A DNA stretch of 64,000 nt from contig NZ_JAMZAW010000010.1 of assembly GCF_024158745.1 (NCBI RefSeq), forward strand, positions 1 to 64,000. The letters run 5' to 3'. A program made the position numbers and the translations under genes. Position 1 is the first letter of the stretch; the number at the start of each line of letters is the position of its first letter. Under the pieces are notes generated by a model. The model did not search any database. It saw only the letters and a list, made by a program, of their open reading frames with translations, and was not told where the DNA came from. Source of the DNA: Paenibacillus tyrphae. Lineage in GTDB: Bacteria > Bacillota > Bacilli > Paenibacillales > NBRC-103111. Below are positions 1 through 8,715 of the stretch, piece by piece.

Positions 1-231
1 ATGTTATATACGTATTCATTGAGGCTTTGGAAATGGTTAGTGTTCAATTTCAGCAAGCTGCATGTCTCCTTTTCCTTTCCCCGTCTTTGCCGTGGATCGG
101 CAGCTATCTTGAAAATATCTCTTGTCAGGGTAACCTACAACTCGTTGTCCGAAGTAAGGTAAAATCAGTAGGCAGGCAGTTGCAAGCGAAACACAGTAAG
201 GATCTTCGTACCAAAGAAACTGCTTAACTTC

Positions 232-1008
232 TTAAGCAGGTGGCTTGATGGCTACGATGCGCAATCGGCGGGTGTCGATCATCCATCGACCTCCCCTGTC
301 CAAGTGCGGCCTAACCTTTTCTTCGATGGTGCGGTAGATCGACGTTTTGTCTGCCGGGGTGACGTCCGGGAAGAAATAATCGGCGAACTTGTTCAGCCAG
401 TCCCGAACCCCTGTCTCTCCCTTGAGTGGAGTTGGACTGTCGAAGTGCTGAGCCAACGTGACGCGGAAGCCAGTCTGCTCAAGCAGGCTGGCGTATTCGC
501 CAATGGTGGGCAAATACCACGGGCTCCGTCCCGCCCACGCATAACCATGCGCCTCCAATGCCTGCTCCATGGCGGTGGTCAGCACGGCGACATTGCCGCT
601 GCCGGCGAATTCGGCAACGAATCGGCCGCCATTCCGAAGGGCCAGCCAGATGGAGTTGGCAACGGCGGAAGCATCTTTGATCCAATGCAAAGCTGCATTG
701 GAGAACACTGCGTCAAAGCGGACATCTGTCCGGTAATGACTAGCGTCTTCTACCTGAAAATTCAGTTCAGGGTATTTCTGTCTGGCCTGCCTAACCATCT
801 CCTCCGACAGGTCAATACCTGTGGGTATAGCTCCGGCGGCTGCGATCTCGGCCGTCAAGTTCCCATTACCGCAGCCCACGTCTAGGATGCGTTCCCCGGG
901 TCGGGGCTGCAGCAAGGTCAACACCCCGACTCCCGGCTTGGCCACAAAATCTTGCTTATCCTCATATACTTCCGAGTTCCATTGACGGGAAGAGTGTTCG
1001 TTACACAT
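232..1008 (-). CDS. Class I SAM-dependent methyltransferase (trans-aconitate methyltransferase-like)
   Basis: A soluble methyltransferase of about 258 residues. Motif I reads ILDVGCGNGN, followed by an acidic residue at the end of strand 2 (GIDLSEEM) and the post-motif FDAVFSNAALHWI, the pattern seen in trans-aconitate/malonyl-type methyltransferases that act on small carboxylates. The reading frame is open upstream to 1110, but the start at 1008 is preferred because AAAAGGAG lies 9 bases before this ATG and the extra upstream residues do not resemble the family. It has no obvious operon partner; the next gene downstream is outside the window. The substrate cannot be told from sequence. The class is sure, the substrate is inference. 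Confidence 0.85.
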   Translation of the reverse strand: MCNEHSSRQWNSEVYEDKQDFVAKPGVGVLTLLQPRPGERILDVGCGNGNLTAEIAAAGAIPTGIDLSEEMVRQARQKYPELNFQVEDASHYRTDVRFDAVFSNAALHWIKDASAVANSIWLALRNGGRFVAEFAGSGNVAVLTTAMEQALEAHGYAWAGRSPWYLPTIGEYASLLEQTGFRVTLAQHFDSPTPLKGETGVRDWLNKFADYFFPDVTPADKTSIYRTIEEKVRPHLDRGGRWMIDTRRLRIVAIKPPA

Positions 1009-1309
1009 AGGCTCAGTCTCCTTTTTTAAGGGGCATCCGCATCTGCTCGCGTCCGAAGCCGACTCGATCAGCCCCGCTTTAACCAGCTTCGTGGGTATCA
1101 AAAAAAACATCGTAAGGAGGACTTCGTTCGTCGCTTTCGAATTTCGTCTTCCTTGCCTAAATCATAGACTTAATGTATCCATGATAACCATAATACGAAA
1201 GCCTGTCAAGACGCTTTTCGAAGACGTGCTTGACAAGCCGCGAATGTTAATGCGAGGCACCCGACACTTTCTCTATGTGCTCTCTTCTGCTCTTGCGCCA
1301 CCTGGGATT

Positions 1310-1736
1310 TTAAATCTCTATTTTTGTCTCCAGAAACTCAAGATATTTCGGGTCATCTTCCATCAAAATCTCAAAACCGGCACCCATATAAGCCCGGGTT
1401 AGCTCGTCTGCGGCCTTCTCCAGGCTTTCCTGTTCATAATACAACTGTCCTAGCCGAAGATGAATATAGGGGTTGCCCATCCCCTTCGGGCTGTACCGCA
1501 TTAAAAAAACATTTGAATGCCTTGTCGTAATTGTTCATTCGAAAATGAACATCCCCAATAGCCACGTACAGCCACGTAGCTGCCTCCCATTCTCGATGGT
1601 TTTCCGGCAATAAACGGAGGGCCTCGACATACTTATGCTTGCCCGCCTCAAGTTCGCCCGCCTTCACCAAATCATCGCCTTGTTTAGACAAAGCGGTAAT
1701 TTCGGAATAGGTGGAATCTGAAAGTTGCACTGCCAT
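1310..1736 (-). pseudogene. TPR-repeat protein, frameshifted
   Basis: Two overlapping frames together encode one tetratricopeptide protein of about 140 residues. The first frame (from 1736) carries TPR-like helices (LVKAGELEAGKHKYVEALRL, WLYVAIGDVHFRMNNYDKAF) and the second (to 1310) continues with GNPYIHLRLGQLYYEQ and EDDPKYLEFLE, a C-terminus usual in this Bacillales family. The break lies at about 1495-1505, next to a run of seven T on the coding strand followed by AATGCGG. If the original read FNAMRYSP, a 5-base loss between two ATGCG copies would explain it; a one-base change in the T-run is the other option. The gene follows 1759-2169 at 22 bases, so the two probably shared a transcript. 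Confidence 0.75.
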
Positions 1737-1758
1737 CCCTCCCGTCCTACTCTTGAAT

Positions 1759-2169
1759 TTAACGAATTATCGTTTTTTGACCTTCATCAAAAATGATTGC
1801 GTCCGGTATCTCCAATAAATAGTCTATTGCCCAAATGATATGATTCGTGAAATCTCGTCTCTCATCAGGCGAAAATACAAAGCGAATGCGATCAGTACAA
1901 TCTTGGATGTCAGGCGGACAATCCTTGACGACACTCGCAACATAATTTGCATCTGCGACTACATTGCCGCCAGTTTCAAAATGTGCCGAAAAGTTCCACC
2001 CTGGCCAAAGAAGAATCGCATATTTTTGTTTCGTGAACGGATTCGCCGATGTTTCTATTTTCAGACCATTTTTTGTTTCAAAATCAAAATAGGTGCGTAA
2101 CTCTGAGGCGAGACGTTCATAAGAGTATGGATTTGACGACTTCGCAAGGTAGGCATGTATTACGGACAT
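1759..2169 (-). CDS. Hypothetical protein, 136 aa
   Basis: Not recognised. A soluble acidic protein with no signal peptide and no membrane segment, with a ribosome binding site (AGGAG, 9 bases) before its ATG. It contains a beta-rich middle (KYAILLWPGWNFSAHFET), a Cys pair (DCPPDIQDC) and an aromatic C-terminal helix. Size, composition and position just upstream of a TPR gene are like orphan immunity proteins of polymorphic toxin loci, but no toxin lies next to it and this is only a suggestion from context. It is probably transcribed with the broken TPR gene downstream. Confidence 0.6.
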   Translation of the reverse strand: MSVIHAYLAKSSNPYSYERLASELRTYFDFETKNGLKIETSANPFTKQKYAILLWPGWNFSAHFETGGNVVADANYVASVVKDCPPDIQDCTDRIRFVFSPDERRDFTNHIIWAIDYLLEIPDAIIFDEGQKTIIR

Positions 2170-2296
2170 GAACCGATTCTCCTGACAATAGGGATGGATG
2201 AATTAAAATAATTGTTTTCATCAAACAGGATGTCTCGTTTGCAGCAGAAAGTCAATACGATCATGCCATCAACTCCTCTGGGTTTACACGATCATG

Positions 2297-2464
2297 TCAA
2301 TTGTATGGAGCACCTTCTCTTATCCTTTCTGAGAAGAATATAGACCATCTATATTTAACATACTGCCCTAGATCGTTGTATGGGAATCCTGCAAATCTAC
2401 CAATTTTAATGAGAGTGTACGAGGCCTTTTTGACTGTCCGCAAATCATAAATCAGCCGCTTTAG
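2297..2464 (-). pseudogene. Possible gene remnant without a start
   Basis: Between the FMN reductase and the hypothetical gene the minus strand stays open for about 55 codons and reads like real protein (for example IGRFAGFPYNDLGQYVKYR) before a TGA at 2299-2297. There is no start codon with a ribosome binding site, and the frame runs into the end of the upstream reductase gene. The plus strand is also open here, so chance cannot be excluded. Function unknown. Confidence 0.25.
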
Positions 2465-2465
2465 C

Positions 2466-3026
2466 TCATGATTTCTCTGGAATGGCCTGCGACAGCGCTT
2501 GAACCACGTTGAGCAGCGATGACAAGGTGTTCGTGTCCGTCACGCTGCCATCCGGCCCGATCATCTTACTAACGAACGGAACGGCAAGTGATGCTTCGTC
2601 CGGGATAGCCGCGCTCATCATCTTTAGAGTCAGTATCAACGATTGCAGCGCTGCAGCTCCACCATCCGGATGCGGAGACGCGCTTATGACCGCCGTCGGC
2701 TTGTTCATGAACTCGCCGGAGGACACGACCCAGTCCAGTGCGTTCTTGAGCGTGCCCGGCACACCTCGCGCATATTCCGGCGTACAGATCACGATCGCAT
2801 TCGCCGCTCGGAGCTCCTCCCGCCATTCACGCACCGCCCCTTGCATTTGAGCTTCGTCACCGTCTAAGTCTGGACTGAAATGTGGTAAAATCGCGAGCCC
2901 TTGATACATACGAAACTCTATACCGGCGGGCATCATTCCTCCGATGAACGAGAGCAACCGCGTATTAGACGATTGCTTTCGCAGACTTCCGGATATTCCT
3001 AGCACTACTAGACTTCGTTGTTCCAT
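2466..3026 (-). CDS. NADPH-dependent FMN reductase-family protein
   Basis: A 186-residue flavodoxin-like oxidoreductase. The FMN phosphate loop is GISGSLRKQSSN near the N-terminus, and the second family signature is TPEYARGVPGTLKNALDWV around residues 82-100, which stacks on the isoalloxazine ring. Members reduce FMN, azo dyes, quinones or chromate with NAD(P)H in the cytosol. Length matches the family. An AAGGTG ribosome binding site lies before the ATG. It is a single gene, separated from the SDR upstream by 84 bases. The natural substrate cannot be assigned. Confidence 0.85.
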   Translation of the reverse strand: MEQRSLVVLGISGSLRKQSSNTRLLSFIGGMMPAGIEFRMYQGLAILPHFSPDLDGDEAQMQGAVREWREELRAANAIVICTPEYARGVPGTLKNALDWVVSSGEFMNKPTAVISASPHPDGGAAALQSLILTLKMMSAAIPDEASLAVPFVSKMIGPDGSVTDTNTLSSLLNVVQALSQAIPEKS

Positions 3027-3110
3027 TCAGTTCACCTTCTTTTCCATTCGGTATCTGCATTATAAACCATATCATTAATGTCATAGTCAATGGGAACATA
3101 ATTGATATAT

Positions 3111-3905
3111 TTAATAAATAGTCGGTACCATTCCCCCATCCATACGGATTGGAGAACCTTTAAATGCGGATGCATAAGGACTACACACAAATGCAGCTAG
3201 TCTGCCTATTTCAATAGGCTTGATAAATCGCTGTATTTCAGATTGAGGCAGGTTTGTCGTCATAAATTTTTTTTCTTTTTCTGAAAAAGTCATATCTTCA
3301 TTAGGGTACATACCTTCAATGATTTGAAGCACATTTTCAGAGAGTGTTGGTCCTGGCATGATCGTGTTGACTGTAACTTCTGTTCCTCTTGTTAATTTAG
3401 ATAAACTTTTTGACAATGATAATAGCATTGATTTTGTCATACAATATTGGGGCATTTGTCCTGAAGGCATAATTGCTTCTTCACTCGCAATAAAGATAAT
3501 GCGGCCATAATCGTTTTTCAACATTTTAGGTAAATAAAATTTAGATAATCCATTTGCGGCAAGAACATTTGTACGGAAGTATTTTTCCCATACTTCATCG
3601 TCAACGTCCTCATATTGCATAATTTCATAAATACCCATATTGTTAACTAAAATATCAATATTAGGGTATTTTTCAAATAAAGCTTCTCTTTGTTGACTAT
3701 CCACAATATCGGCTGTAGCGTTTTGAGGAGAGGTAGCCGGGAAATCTGACTTAATTTCATTTACGGTTCGTTCTACCTCTTCATCATTTCGTCCATTAAT
3801 TAATACGTGAACACCTTCTTTGGCAAGTTCAATGGCAATTGCTTTACCTATACCTTTCGTTGATCCTGTAACTAAAGCTGTTTTATTGTTTAATCCCATA
3901 TCCAT
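3111..3905 (-). CDS. SDR-family NAD(P)-dependent oxidoreductase (AT-rich)
   Basis: Classical short-chain dehydrogenase of about 264 residues: cofactor loop TGSTKGIG, NNMG in place of NNAG, catalytic YCMTK with the upstream Ser in FIAS, and a C-terminal MDGG. The start at 3905 is chosen among several clustered ATGs because GGAG lies 8 bases before it. The coding sequence is visibly richer in A and T than the genes on either side and uses A/T-ending codons (AAA, ATT, TTT), suggesting recent transfer from a low-GC Firmicute. An AraC-family gene lies upstream on the same strand and may regulate it. Substrate unknown. Confidence 0.85.
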   Translation of the reverse strand: MDMGLNNKTALVTGSTKGIGKAIAIELAKEGVHVLINGRNDEEVERTVNEIKSDFPATSPQNATADIVDSQQREALFEKYPNIDILVNNMGIYEIMQYEDVDDEVWEKYFRTNVLAANGLSKFYLPKMLKNDYGRIIFIASEEAIMPSGQMPQYCMTKSMLLSLSKSLSKLTRGTEVTVNTIMPGPTLSENVLQIIEGMYPNEDMTFSEKEKKFMTTNLPQSEIQRFIKPIEIGRLAAFVCSPYASAFKGSPIRMDGGMVPTIY

Positions 3906-4095
3906 ATCCATTTCTCCTTTTAAATGATTGGCAGTCATTTTTAAAACAGTATTGTGCTCCGGATCGTGATTATATTACCTTGTCTGAATTGTTCAGTAAC
4001 TAGCATATCGCGCCAAAGTTCTTGTTTAACACGCCAAATGATAAAAACTCAGTAAATTCTAGCGCTCTGTAGAATGGGTTGGGTTGGGAATTCGA

Positions 4096-5148
4096 TTAAT
4101 GAATCGTCGGCATTCCTAGCCGTCCTTCTGATATCGAGTTTGTACCTACATGTTCCGTACGCCAATTTGAAGGAGTATCCCCTTCCCAAAGGCGGAAGGC
4201 ACGATAGAACGAGTTCTGGTCTTCATATCCAACCAAGAAAGCCACTTCTTTAATATCGAGCGAGGGGTCCGCCAAGTACTCTCGTGCCTGCTCATGTCTA
4301 GCTTGTGTCAACAGATGCTTGAAGCTCGTGTTTTCGTCAGTAAGCCGGCGCTGCAAGGTACGATCGCTCATCCCCAACTCCTTCGCGACAGCCTGAATGT
4401 CGGGGCGCCCTCCTGTGAGGCTGCGTTTCATGATCCATTTGACCTTCTCGGCAATGGAGCGGCTGCGCTGCTGTTCATCCAGCGATCGGTCCAGAACGGG
4501 AGTCAGGATCTCCAGCAACTCTTCGTTATACGAGACAAAGGGGCGGTCCAAATCTCTTCGATGCAGCGTCAACCGGTTACATTTTGCACCAATCCGGATA
4601 CAGCAGCCGAAGTAAGCTTCAAGGGCCTGTACATCGCCCATGGAATGCGAAAATTCGACGAACCGCGCCGTCAAAGGTTGACCAGTGCCCCGGCGCCCCA
4701 GCTCCAGAAGACATGCCAGCGTGATACCAACCAGCATCGGCGGACCGGGTTGCTCGGTATCCAGCCATTCCAGTTCGATTGTGCAGTGCTCGCCCTCCTC
4801 GGTGATACGTAAGCTTTCAGGGGGGCACAGTTGTTTGTACCGAGCCATTCGGTTTAGAGCATCGCGGTAATCACGAGCGTGGTAAGTCGCCAAGACGGTC
4901 GGTGGGTACTTCGCTGTTTCAAAGACGGTCGCAAGCTTAATGATTCCTTTGGCCGTGTCGCCTATGAGATCGGAATAAGCCTGCCAGATCGCGAAATATT
5001 GGGCGGTGGTGACTGCCGGTTCAGTAATAATGGTGAGCGGTAGTCGTGCTTTGCGAGCTACGTCGTGGGCGGCAATCCCTAATTGGCGTAATCCTGCCCA
5101 AAATCCTGGCGGGATTTTAATACGTTCAGAGGTATGAGACTTCAGCAT
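4096..5148 (-). CDS. AraC-family transcriptional regulator with arabinose-binding-like N-domain
   Basis: A 350-residue regulator. Residues about 1-210 match the Arabinose_bd-type sensor domain of OruR/ArgR-like regulators, more usual in proteobacteria than in Bacillales; residues about 245-335 are an AraC double helix-turn-helix (DIQAVAKELGMSDRTLQRRL and DIKEVAFLVGYEDQNSFYRA). AAAGGAGG precedes the ATG. It lies 190 bases upstream of the AT-rich SDR on the same strand, so the SDR is the likely target or co-transcribed partner. The sensor ligand is unknown. The family call is firm; the regulatory link is inference. Confidence 0.85.
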   Translation of the reverse strand: MLKSHTSERIKIPPGFWAGLRQLGIAAHDVARKARLPLTIITEPAVTTAQYFAIWQAYSDLIGDTAKGIIKLATVFETAKYPPTVLATYHARDYRDALNRMARYKQLCPPESLRITEEGEHCTIELEWLDTEQPGPPMLVGITLACLLELGRRGTGQPLTARFVEFSHSMGDVQALEAYFGCCIRIGAKCNRLTLHRRDLDRPFVSYNEELLEILTPVLDRSLDEQQRSRSIAEKVKWIMKRSLTGGRPDIQAVAKELGMSDRTLQRRLTDENTSFKHLLTQARHEQAREYLADPSLDIKEVAFLVGYEDQNSFYRAFRLWEGDTPSNWRTEHVGTNSISEGRLGMPTIH

Positions 5149-5276
5149 ATGGGCCTCCTTTAGCTGCTTACCTATTCAATTGGTTGTGATATTGGTTCGC
5201 TCTGTAACTAGCAGAAAGTGACATTTCACTTGCCAATTACGACGTCGAAATGCTTACGCCGCTGAACACGCATGCA

Positions 5277-5334
5277 CAAAAAAAAGACATCAACCAACCT
5301 AGTCTGGTCATGCTTCAGGCTGACGTCCTTTTGA
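5277..5334 (-). terminator. Rho-independent terminator for the 5346-5774 gene
   Basis: On the minus strand GGACGTCAGCC pairs with GGTTGATGTC (10 bp with two G-U pairs) and is followed by a run of eight to nine T. It sits directly after the stop codon of the hypothetical gene. Confidence 0.65.
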
Positions 5335-5345
5335 GATAACGATAT

Positions 5346-5774
5346 TCAGACCTCTTCGGCGCCGGAAAGATCGTCGAATCCCACAATGCGCGCATCGTGG
5401 AAATTCACCAGCACGCCGTAAGGCTCACAGATATCCAGACTCCCCTCGGCGAACAAGATGGACCAGTCCAAGCCGCCCCAGAACGTGAATTCCGGTTCGG
5501 CAATCAACGGCGCTTTGTCCTCCCCTTCGGGATCGAGGCCCAATCGGAGATCAAGAAAATCCCTCGCCACATCGGTATAGGGCTTCACCCCGGCGATCCT
5601 CTCGCGAATGAACTCGAAATCGACTTCTTCCAGGCGATCGCGGGCGGGCAGCTTGATGGAGAAGAACACTGGCTCTCCTGAAGCCACATATCGACCCTGG
5701 GCGAACACTTCGCCGTCGTCGCTCTCATTGATGCGCAGATCACCGATAGGCGAACTCAAAATCTCTTCCTTCAT
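5346..5774 (-). CDS. Hypothetical acidic protein, 142 aa
   Basis: Not recognised. It is a strongly acidic soluble protein with alternating beta segments (GEVFAQGRYVASGEPVFFSIKL) and the aromatic stretch FTFWGGLDWSILFAEGSLDI. The frame is open to 5810, but the ATG at 5774 fits better: a G-rich stretch (GGGGGGCGGGAA) stands just before it and residues from MKEEILSS onward look structured. No membrane segment or signal peptide. It is a single gene with its own terminator. Small acidic proteins of this kind are common as immunity-type proteins, but nothing here proves that. Confidence 0.6.
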   Translation of the reverse strand: MKEEILSSPIGDLRINESDDGEVFAQGRYVASGEPVFFSIKLPARDRLEEVDFEFIRERIAGVKPYTDVARDFLDLRLGLDPEGEDKAPLIAEPEFTFWGGLDWSILFAEGSLDICEPYGVLVNFHDARIVGFDDLSGAEEV

Positions 5775-6022
5775 TTCCCGCCCCCCAGTTGAATACCTTG
5801 CTTGCCGCACGACAATCCATATATCCTACTATAAGTCCTGTATAAACTAAATACGACAATTTACTTATATTGTCCTCCTTTCGCCCGTTTCCCCAAAACC
5901 ATCCTTCAATCCATACTTTAGTATCTATGAGGGCGAGTCGTATTGCGGATATAATGCACGTGAATGAGCGTGAATCGCCCAATTCGGCCATATGCAGGCT
6001 GTAAACTACGGAGGAGGGAAAC

Positions 6023-6703
6023 ATGGATGCGAATCGAAGGTCCGCAGTCATAGTTGGCGTATTATTTTTAATTGCAACGGCTGCGTATATTTCAGGAAAT
6101 GCAATGATTGAATCTATGATGAGCGCTCCGGATGATCTCAAAGATGTTTATTCAATGAAAGACCAAGTCATCTTGGGAGTATTGCTTGAGCTCATAAATT
6201 CCGTCGCTGTTGTCGGAATCGCGATCGTATTGTTCCCGATCTTAAAGCAGCATAATGAAAAAATCGCCTTAGGCTACGTTGCTTTTCGGGTAATCGAGGC
6301 TGTGCTCCTTATCGTTGGGACAATCGGACCGCTATTGCTGATCAGATTAAGCCAAGAATACATCCAGGCAGGGGCTCCGGCTCATTCCTATTTTCACACC
6401 ATAGGTGCGTTAGCGGCAGAAGGCAGTTTTTTGGCTTTCCAACTGGCGATGATTGTACTTGGTTTGTATAGCCTTTTGTTCTGTACTTTGTTGTATCGGT
6501 CCAAACTCATTCCGCGATTCCTATCCGTCGTAGGCCTCATTGGATACGCATCGTTGTCAGCCAGCGCCATTGTAGAACTTATGGGTAACAGTGGAATGGT
6601 TCTGTATACTCCGGGAGCCCTTTTCGAGATCATGATGCCGCTTTGGCTGATCGTCAAAGGGTTCAACTCATCTAGGACCAGAGCCAATCACAGCAGCAGA
6701 TGA
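6023..6703 (+). CDS. DUF4386 family integral membrane protein
   Basis: A 226-residue membrane protein with about six hydrophobic segments (starting SAVIVGVLFLIATAAYISG; others near residues 50-75, 85-110, 130-155, 165-185 and 195-215). The order and the conserved ARG-like loop before the second segment match DUF4386, a family of unknown function widespread in Bacillales. GGAGGAGGG lies 5 bases before the ATG. A bidirectional terminator follows after a possible small gene. Role unknown; it acts in the cytoplasmic membrane. Confidence 0.8.
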   Translation: MDANRRSAVIVGVLFLIATAAYISGNAMIESMMSAPDDLKDVYSMKDQVILGVLLELINSVAVVGIAIVLFPILKQHNEKIALGYVAFRVIEAVLLIVGTIGPLLLIRLSQEYIQAGAPAHSYFHTIGALAAEGSFLAFQLAMIVLGLYSLLFCTLLYRSKLIPRFLSVVGLIGYASLSASAIVELMGNSGMVLYTPGALFEIMMPLWLIVKGFNSSRTRANHSSR

Positions 6704-6731
6704 TGAAATCACACGTTACAGGAGGCAAAAA

Positions 6732-6845
6732 GTGAACGTCTTTCGTTTAGCAATTGTAATCTGCAAGGGAAAAGTTGGGGCGAACGCCAACTTCGTATTC
6801 AGCGGAGACAAATTGCAGGCTAAATCGCAATACGGACTTGAATAA
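6732..6845 (+). CDS. Possible small protein, 37 aa, with strong ribosome binding site
   Basis: A GTG start six bases after a perfect AGGAGG opens 37 codons ending at a TAA just before a terminator. The product begins MNVFRLAIVICKGKVGANAN and is basic with a short hydrophobic N-terminus. It follows the DUF4386 gene by 28 bases and would share its transcript. No family is recognised. The ribosome binding site and position argue for translation; the short length leaves chance possible. Confidence 0.35.
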   Translation: MNVFRLAIVICKGKVGANANFVFSGDKLQAKSQYGLE

Positions 6846-6857
6846 AAAGGGAACATT

Positions 6858-6897
6858 AAAAAATCACCAAATCCATAAAAGGATTGGTGATTTTTTT
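6858..6897. terminator. Bidirectional terminator between convergent genes
   Basis: AAATCACCAAATCC pairs with GGATTGGTGATTT around a six-base loop, with a T-run on the plus strand and an A-run on the other side. It serves the plus-strand DUF4386 unit and the minus-strand SDR gene. Confidence 0.85.
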
Positions 6898-6914
6898 CAT
6901 CATCAGCTGAGATT

Positions 6915-7679
6915 TTATAGGTGAGATCCTCCGCTTACATCGAGCAATTGGCCGGTTACCCAACGGCTGTCCGACGAAGCGAGAAAGGCGGCAACATCCG
7001 CAACATCCTCGGTTTCTCCCCATCGGTTGAAGGTTGAAAGACCCGCCGCATATCGCTGCCCATCGGGATTTTGCAGCGTCCCGGCATTCATCTCTGTGTT
7101 AATGATTCCGGGCTGAATGGCGTTAACCGTAATATTACGGTTTCCAAGCTGTTTGGCCAGGAGGCGGGTAAAGGTGTCGATGGCTCCTTTTGACATGCTG
7201 TAGGTGAACACGCTTGGGGAGGCTACGCGCGTCACAAAAGATGAAATATTAATAATGCTTCCTCCATCTTTCAAACGCGGCAAAGCTTGCTGGGTGACGA
7301 AAAGCGGCGCTTTGACATTGATGTTCATCACCTCGTCAAAAGATTGCTCCGTTGTCTCATCCAGGCCGACAATTTGACCGATTCCGGCATTGTTGACAAG
7401 AATATCGAATTGCTTGCCGCCCGTATGTTTCTTAAGGGCATCATCCAGTGCCGCGAATAAATCATGAACGCCATCGAGCGTGTTCAGGTCAGCGCCAATC
7501 GCGCAAGCACGCCCTCCGCTTTGTTCGATCTGCTGTACGACGGCCTCCGCTTCACTTCGTCTTTTTCCATAGTGCACGGCGACAAAAGCTCCCTCCTGCG
7601 CCAGACGCAATGCGATGCTGCGGCCAATTCCCCTGCTCGCCCCGGTGACTAAAGCGACTTTGCCTTCCAACTTATTCAT
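6915..7679 (-). CDS. SDR-family oxidoreductase (FabG-like)
   Basis: A classical 254-residue short-chain dehydrogenase: cofactor loop TGASRGIG, NNAGIG, catalytic Ser in IINISS and YSMSK, and the C-terminal VSGGSHL. The early ADL and basic residues after strand 2 (YGKRRSE) suggest NADP(H). The start at 7679 is taken because GGAG lies 8 bases upstream; the frame is open further. Its closest look-alikes in Bacillales are annotated as glucose- or 3-oxoacyl-ACP-reductase-like SDRs, but substrate cannot be read from sequence. It is probably a separate unit from the 7.8-11.4 kb cluster. Confidence 0.85.
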   Translation of the reverse strand: MNKLEGKVALVTGASRGIGRSIALRLAQEGAFVAVHYGKRRSEAEAVVQQIEQSGGRACAIGADLNTLDGVHDLFAALDDALKKHTGGKQFDILVNNAGIGQIVGLDETTEQSFDEVMNINVKAPLFVTQQALPRLKDGGSIINISSFVTRVASPSVFTYSMSKGAIDTFTRLLAKQLGNRNITVNAIQPGIINTEMNAGTLQNPDGQRYAAGLSTFNRWGETEDVADVAAFLASSDSRWVTGQLLDVSGGSHL

Positions 7680-7833
7680 GTCTTCATCTCCTTGTCCGAA
7701 TTCAAGTATAGTTATATCACAACACATCATTTGAAATGTTGCTCTCCTATTCGGCCCAGTCGGGAATAAGGAGTTGGACGGAGTCCTATGATGAATCGGT
7801 AAGGCGTTCGCACAGGAGAACTCATAGACCGGT

Positions 7834-8715
7834 TTACTGCAATGTCCGAAGTTGTCTACGGATCAAATCGTAAACATCATTCCCATCCGGGAACACGTCC
7901 GTCATCGCATAGAATAAGTGGATCATTCCGGGATAGCGCTTTAACGTAACTTTGACGCCGCTCTCGATCATTTTGTGCGCATAGCGTTCTCCTTCGTCGC
8001 GAAGCGGATCGTACTCGGCGGTGACGACCAGAGCAGCCGCAAGGCTTGCGGTTTCTCCGAAGAGTGGCGAAGCGAGCGGATTCTTCCGGTTCCATTCACC
8101 CAAATAATGGCCGGCGCAGTAATCCAAGAGCGCTTTGGTCAAGAAGTAGCCGGTACCGTAAGTCTCTTTTGATTCATATTCACCGGACCAGTCGGTCAGA
8201 GGACAGAGCAGGATTTGATAGGCGATGTTCGGGACCCCATCTTTGCCGGCTCTCTGTGCCACGACGGCAGCGAGATTGGCTCCTGCGCTTTCGCCCGACA
8301 CAATGATGCGCGTCGGATCCAGACCGAGCGACGCGGCATGCTCGCCCAACCACGCCGCTGCAAACAGGGCTTCTTCGACCGGAACCGGGAAAGGATTCTC
8401 CGGCGAAAGCCGATAATCTACAGATAAGACAGCACAGTCGCTTACCGCAGCAAGCTTGCTACACATCGGATCATACTGTTCCATCGTGGTGAAGACGAAA
8501 CCTCCGCCGTGGAAAAAAAGAATAACGGGGAGCGAGCTTTCATTGGATGGCCGGTAGAGCCGCACGGCGAGCGGCCCGTGCGGTCCGCTCAATTCCAAGG
8601 TTTCCGTACTCGCAAGATCGTACGTTTCCAAAATCGCGGTAGCGATGACGACTTTTCTGATTTCCTCCGGCGTCAGCTTATGCAACGGCGGAAATTTCGC
8701 ATCAAAATCATCCAC
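7834..8715 (-). CDS. Alpha/beta hydrolase (acetyl-esterase/lipase family), start unclear
   Basis: An esterase of the hormone-sensitive-lipase type (about 293 residues from the GTG at 8715): oxyanion motif HGGG at 69-72, nucleophile elbow GESAG (Ser143), Asp236 in EYDPLRDE and His266 in GMIHLF. The family usually has a further 20-30 N-terminal residues; here the frame overlaps the 3' end of the DUF2306 gene by 43 bases, no ATG is available before residue 78, and no ribosome binding site is seen. It is either translated by coupling to the upstream gene from the GTG, or its 5' end was lost when the two genes were joined. All catalytic residues remain. Confidence 0.75.
   Translation of the reverse strand: MDDFDAKFPPLHKLTPEEIRKVVIATAILETYDLASTETLELSGPHGPLAVRLYRPSNESSLPVILFFHGGGFVFTTMEQYDPMCSKLAAVSDCAVLSVDYRLSPENPFPVPVEEALFAAAWLGEHAASLGLDPTRIIVSGESAGANLAAVVAQRAGKDGVPNIAYQILLCPLTDWSGEYESKETYGTGYFLTKALLDYCAGHYLGEWNRKNPLASPLFGETASLAAALVVTAEYDPLRDEGERYAHKMIESGVKVTLKRYPGMIHLFYAMTDVFPDGNDVYDLIRRQLRTLQ

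Noticed and set aside
27..227. 66-codon frame at the left edge
   Set aside because: No ribosome binding site, odd composition, and no match; the edge sequence is too short to judge.
1495..1510. Programmed frameshift in the TPR gene
   Set aside because: A -1 shift at the T-run meets TAA at once, and the required +1 or -2 shift has no usual slippery signal; mutation is more likely.
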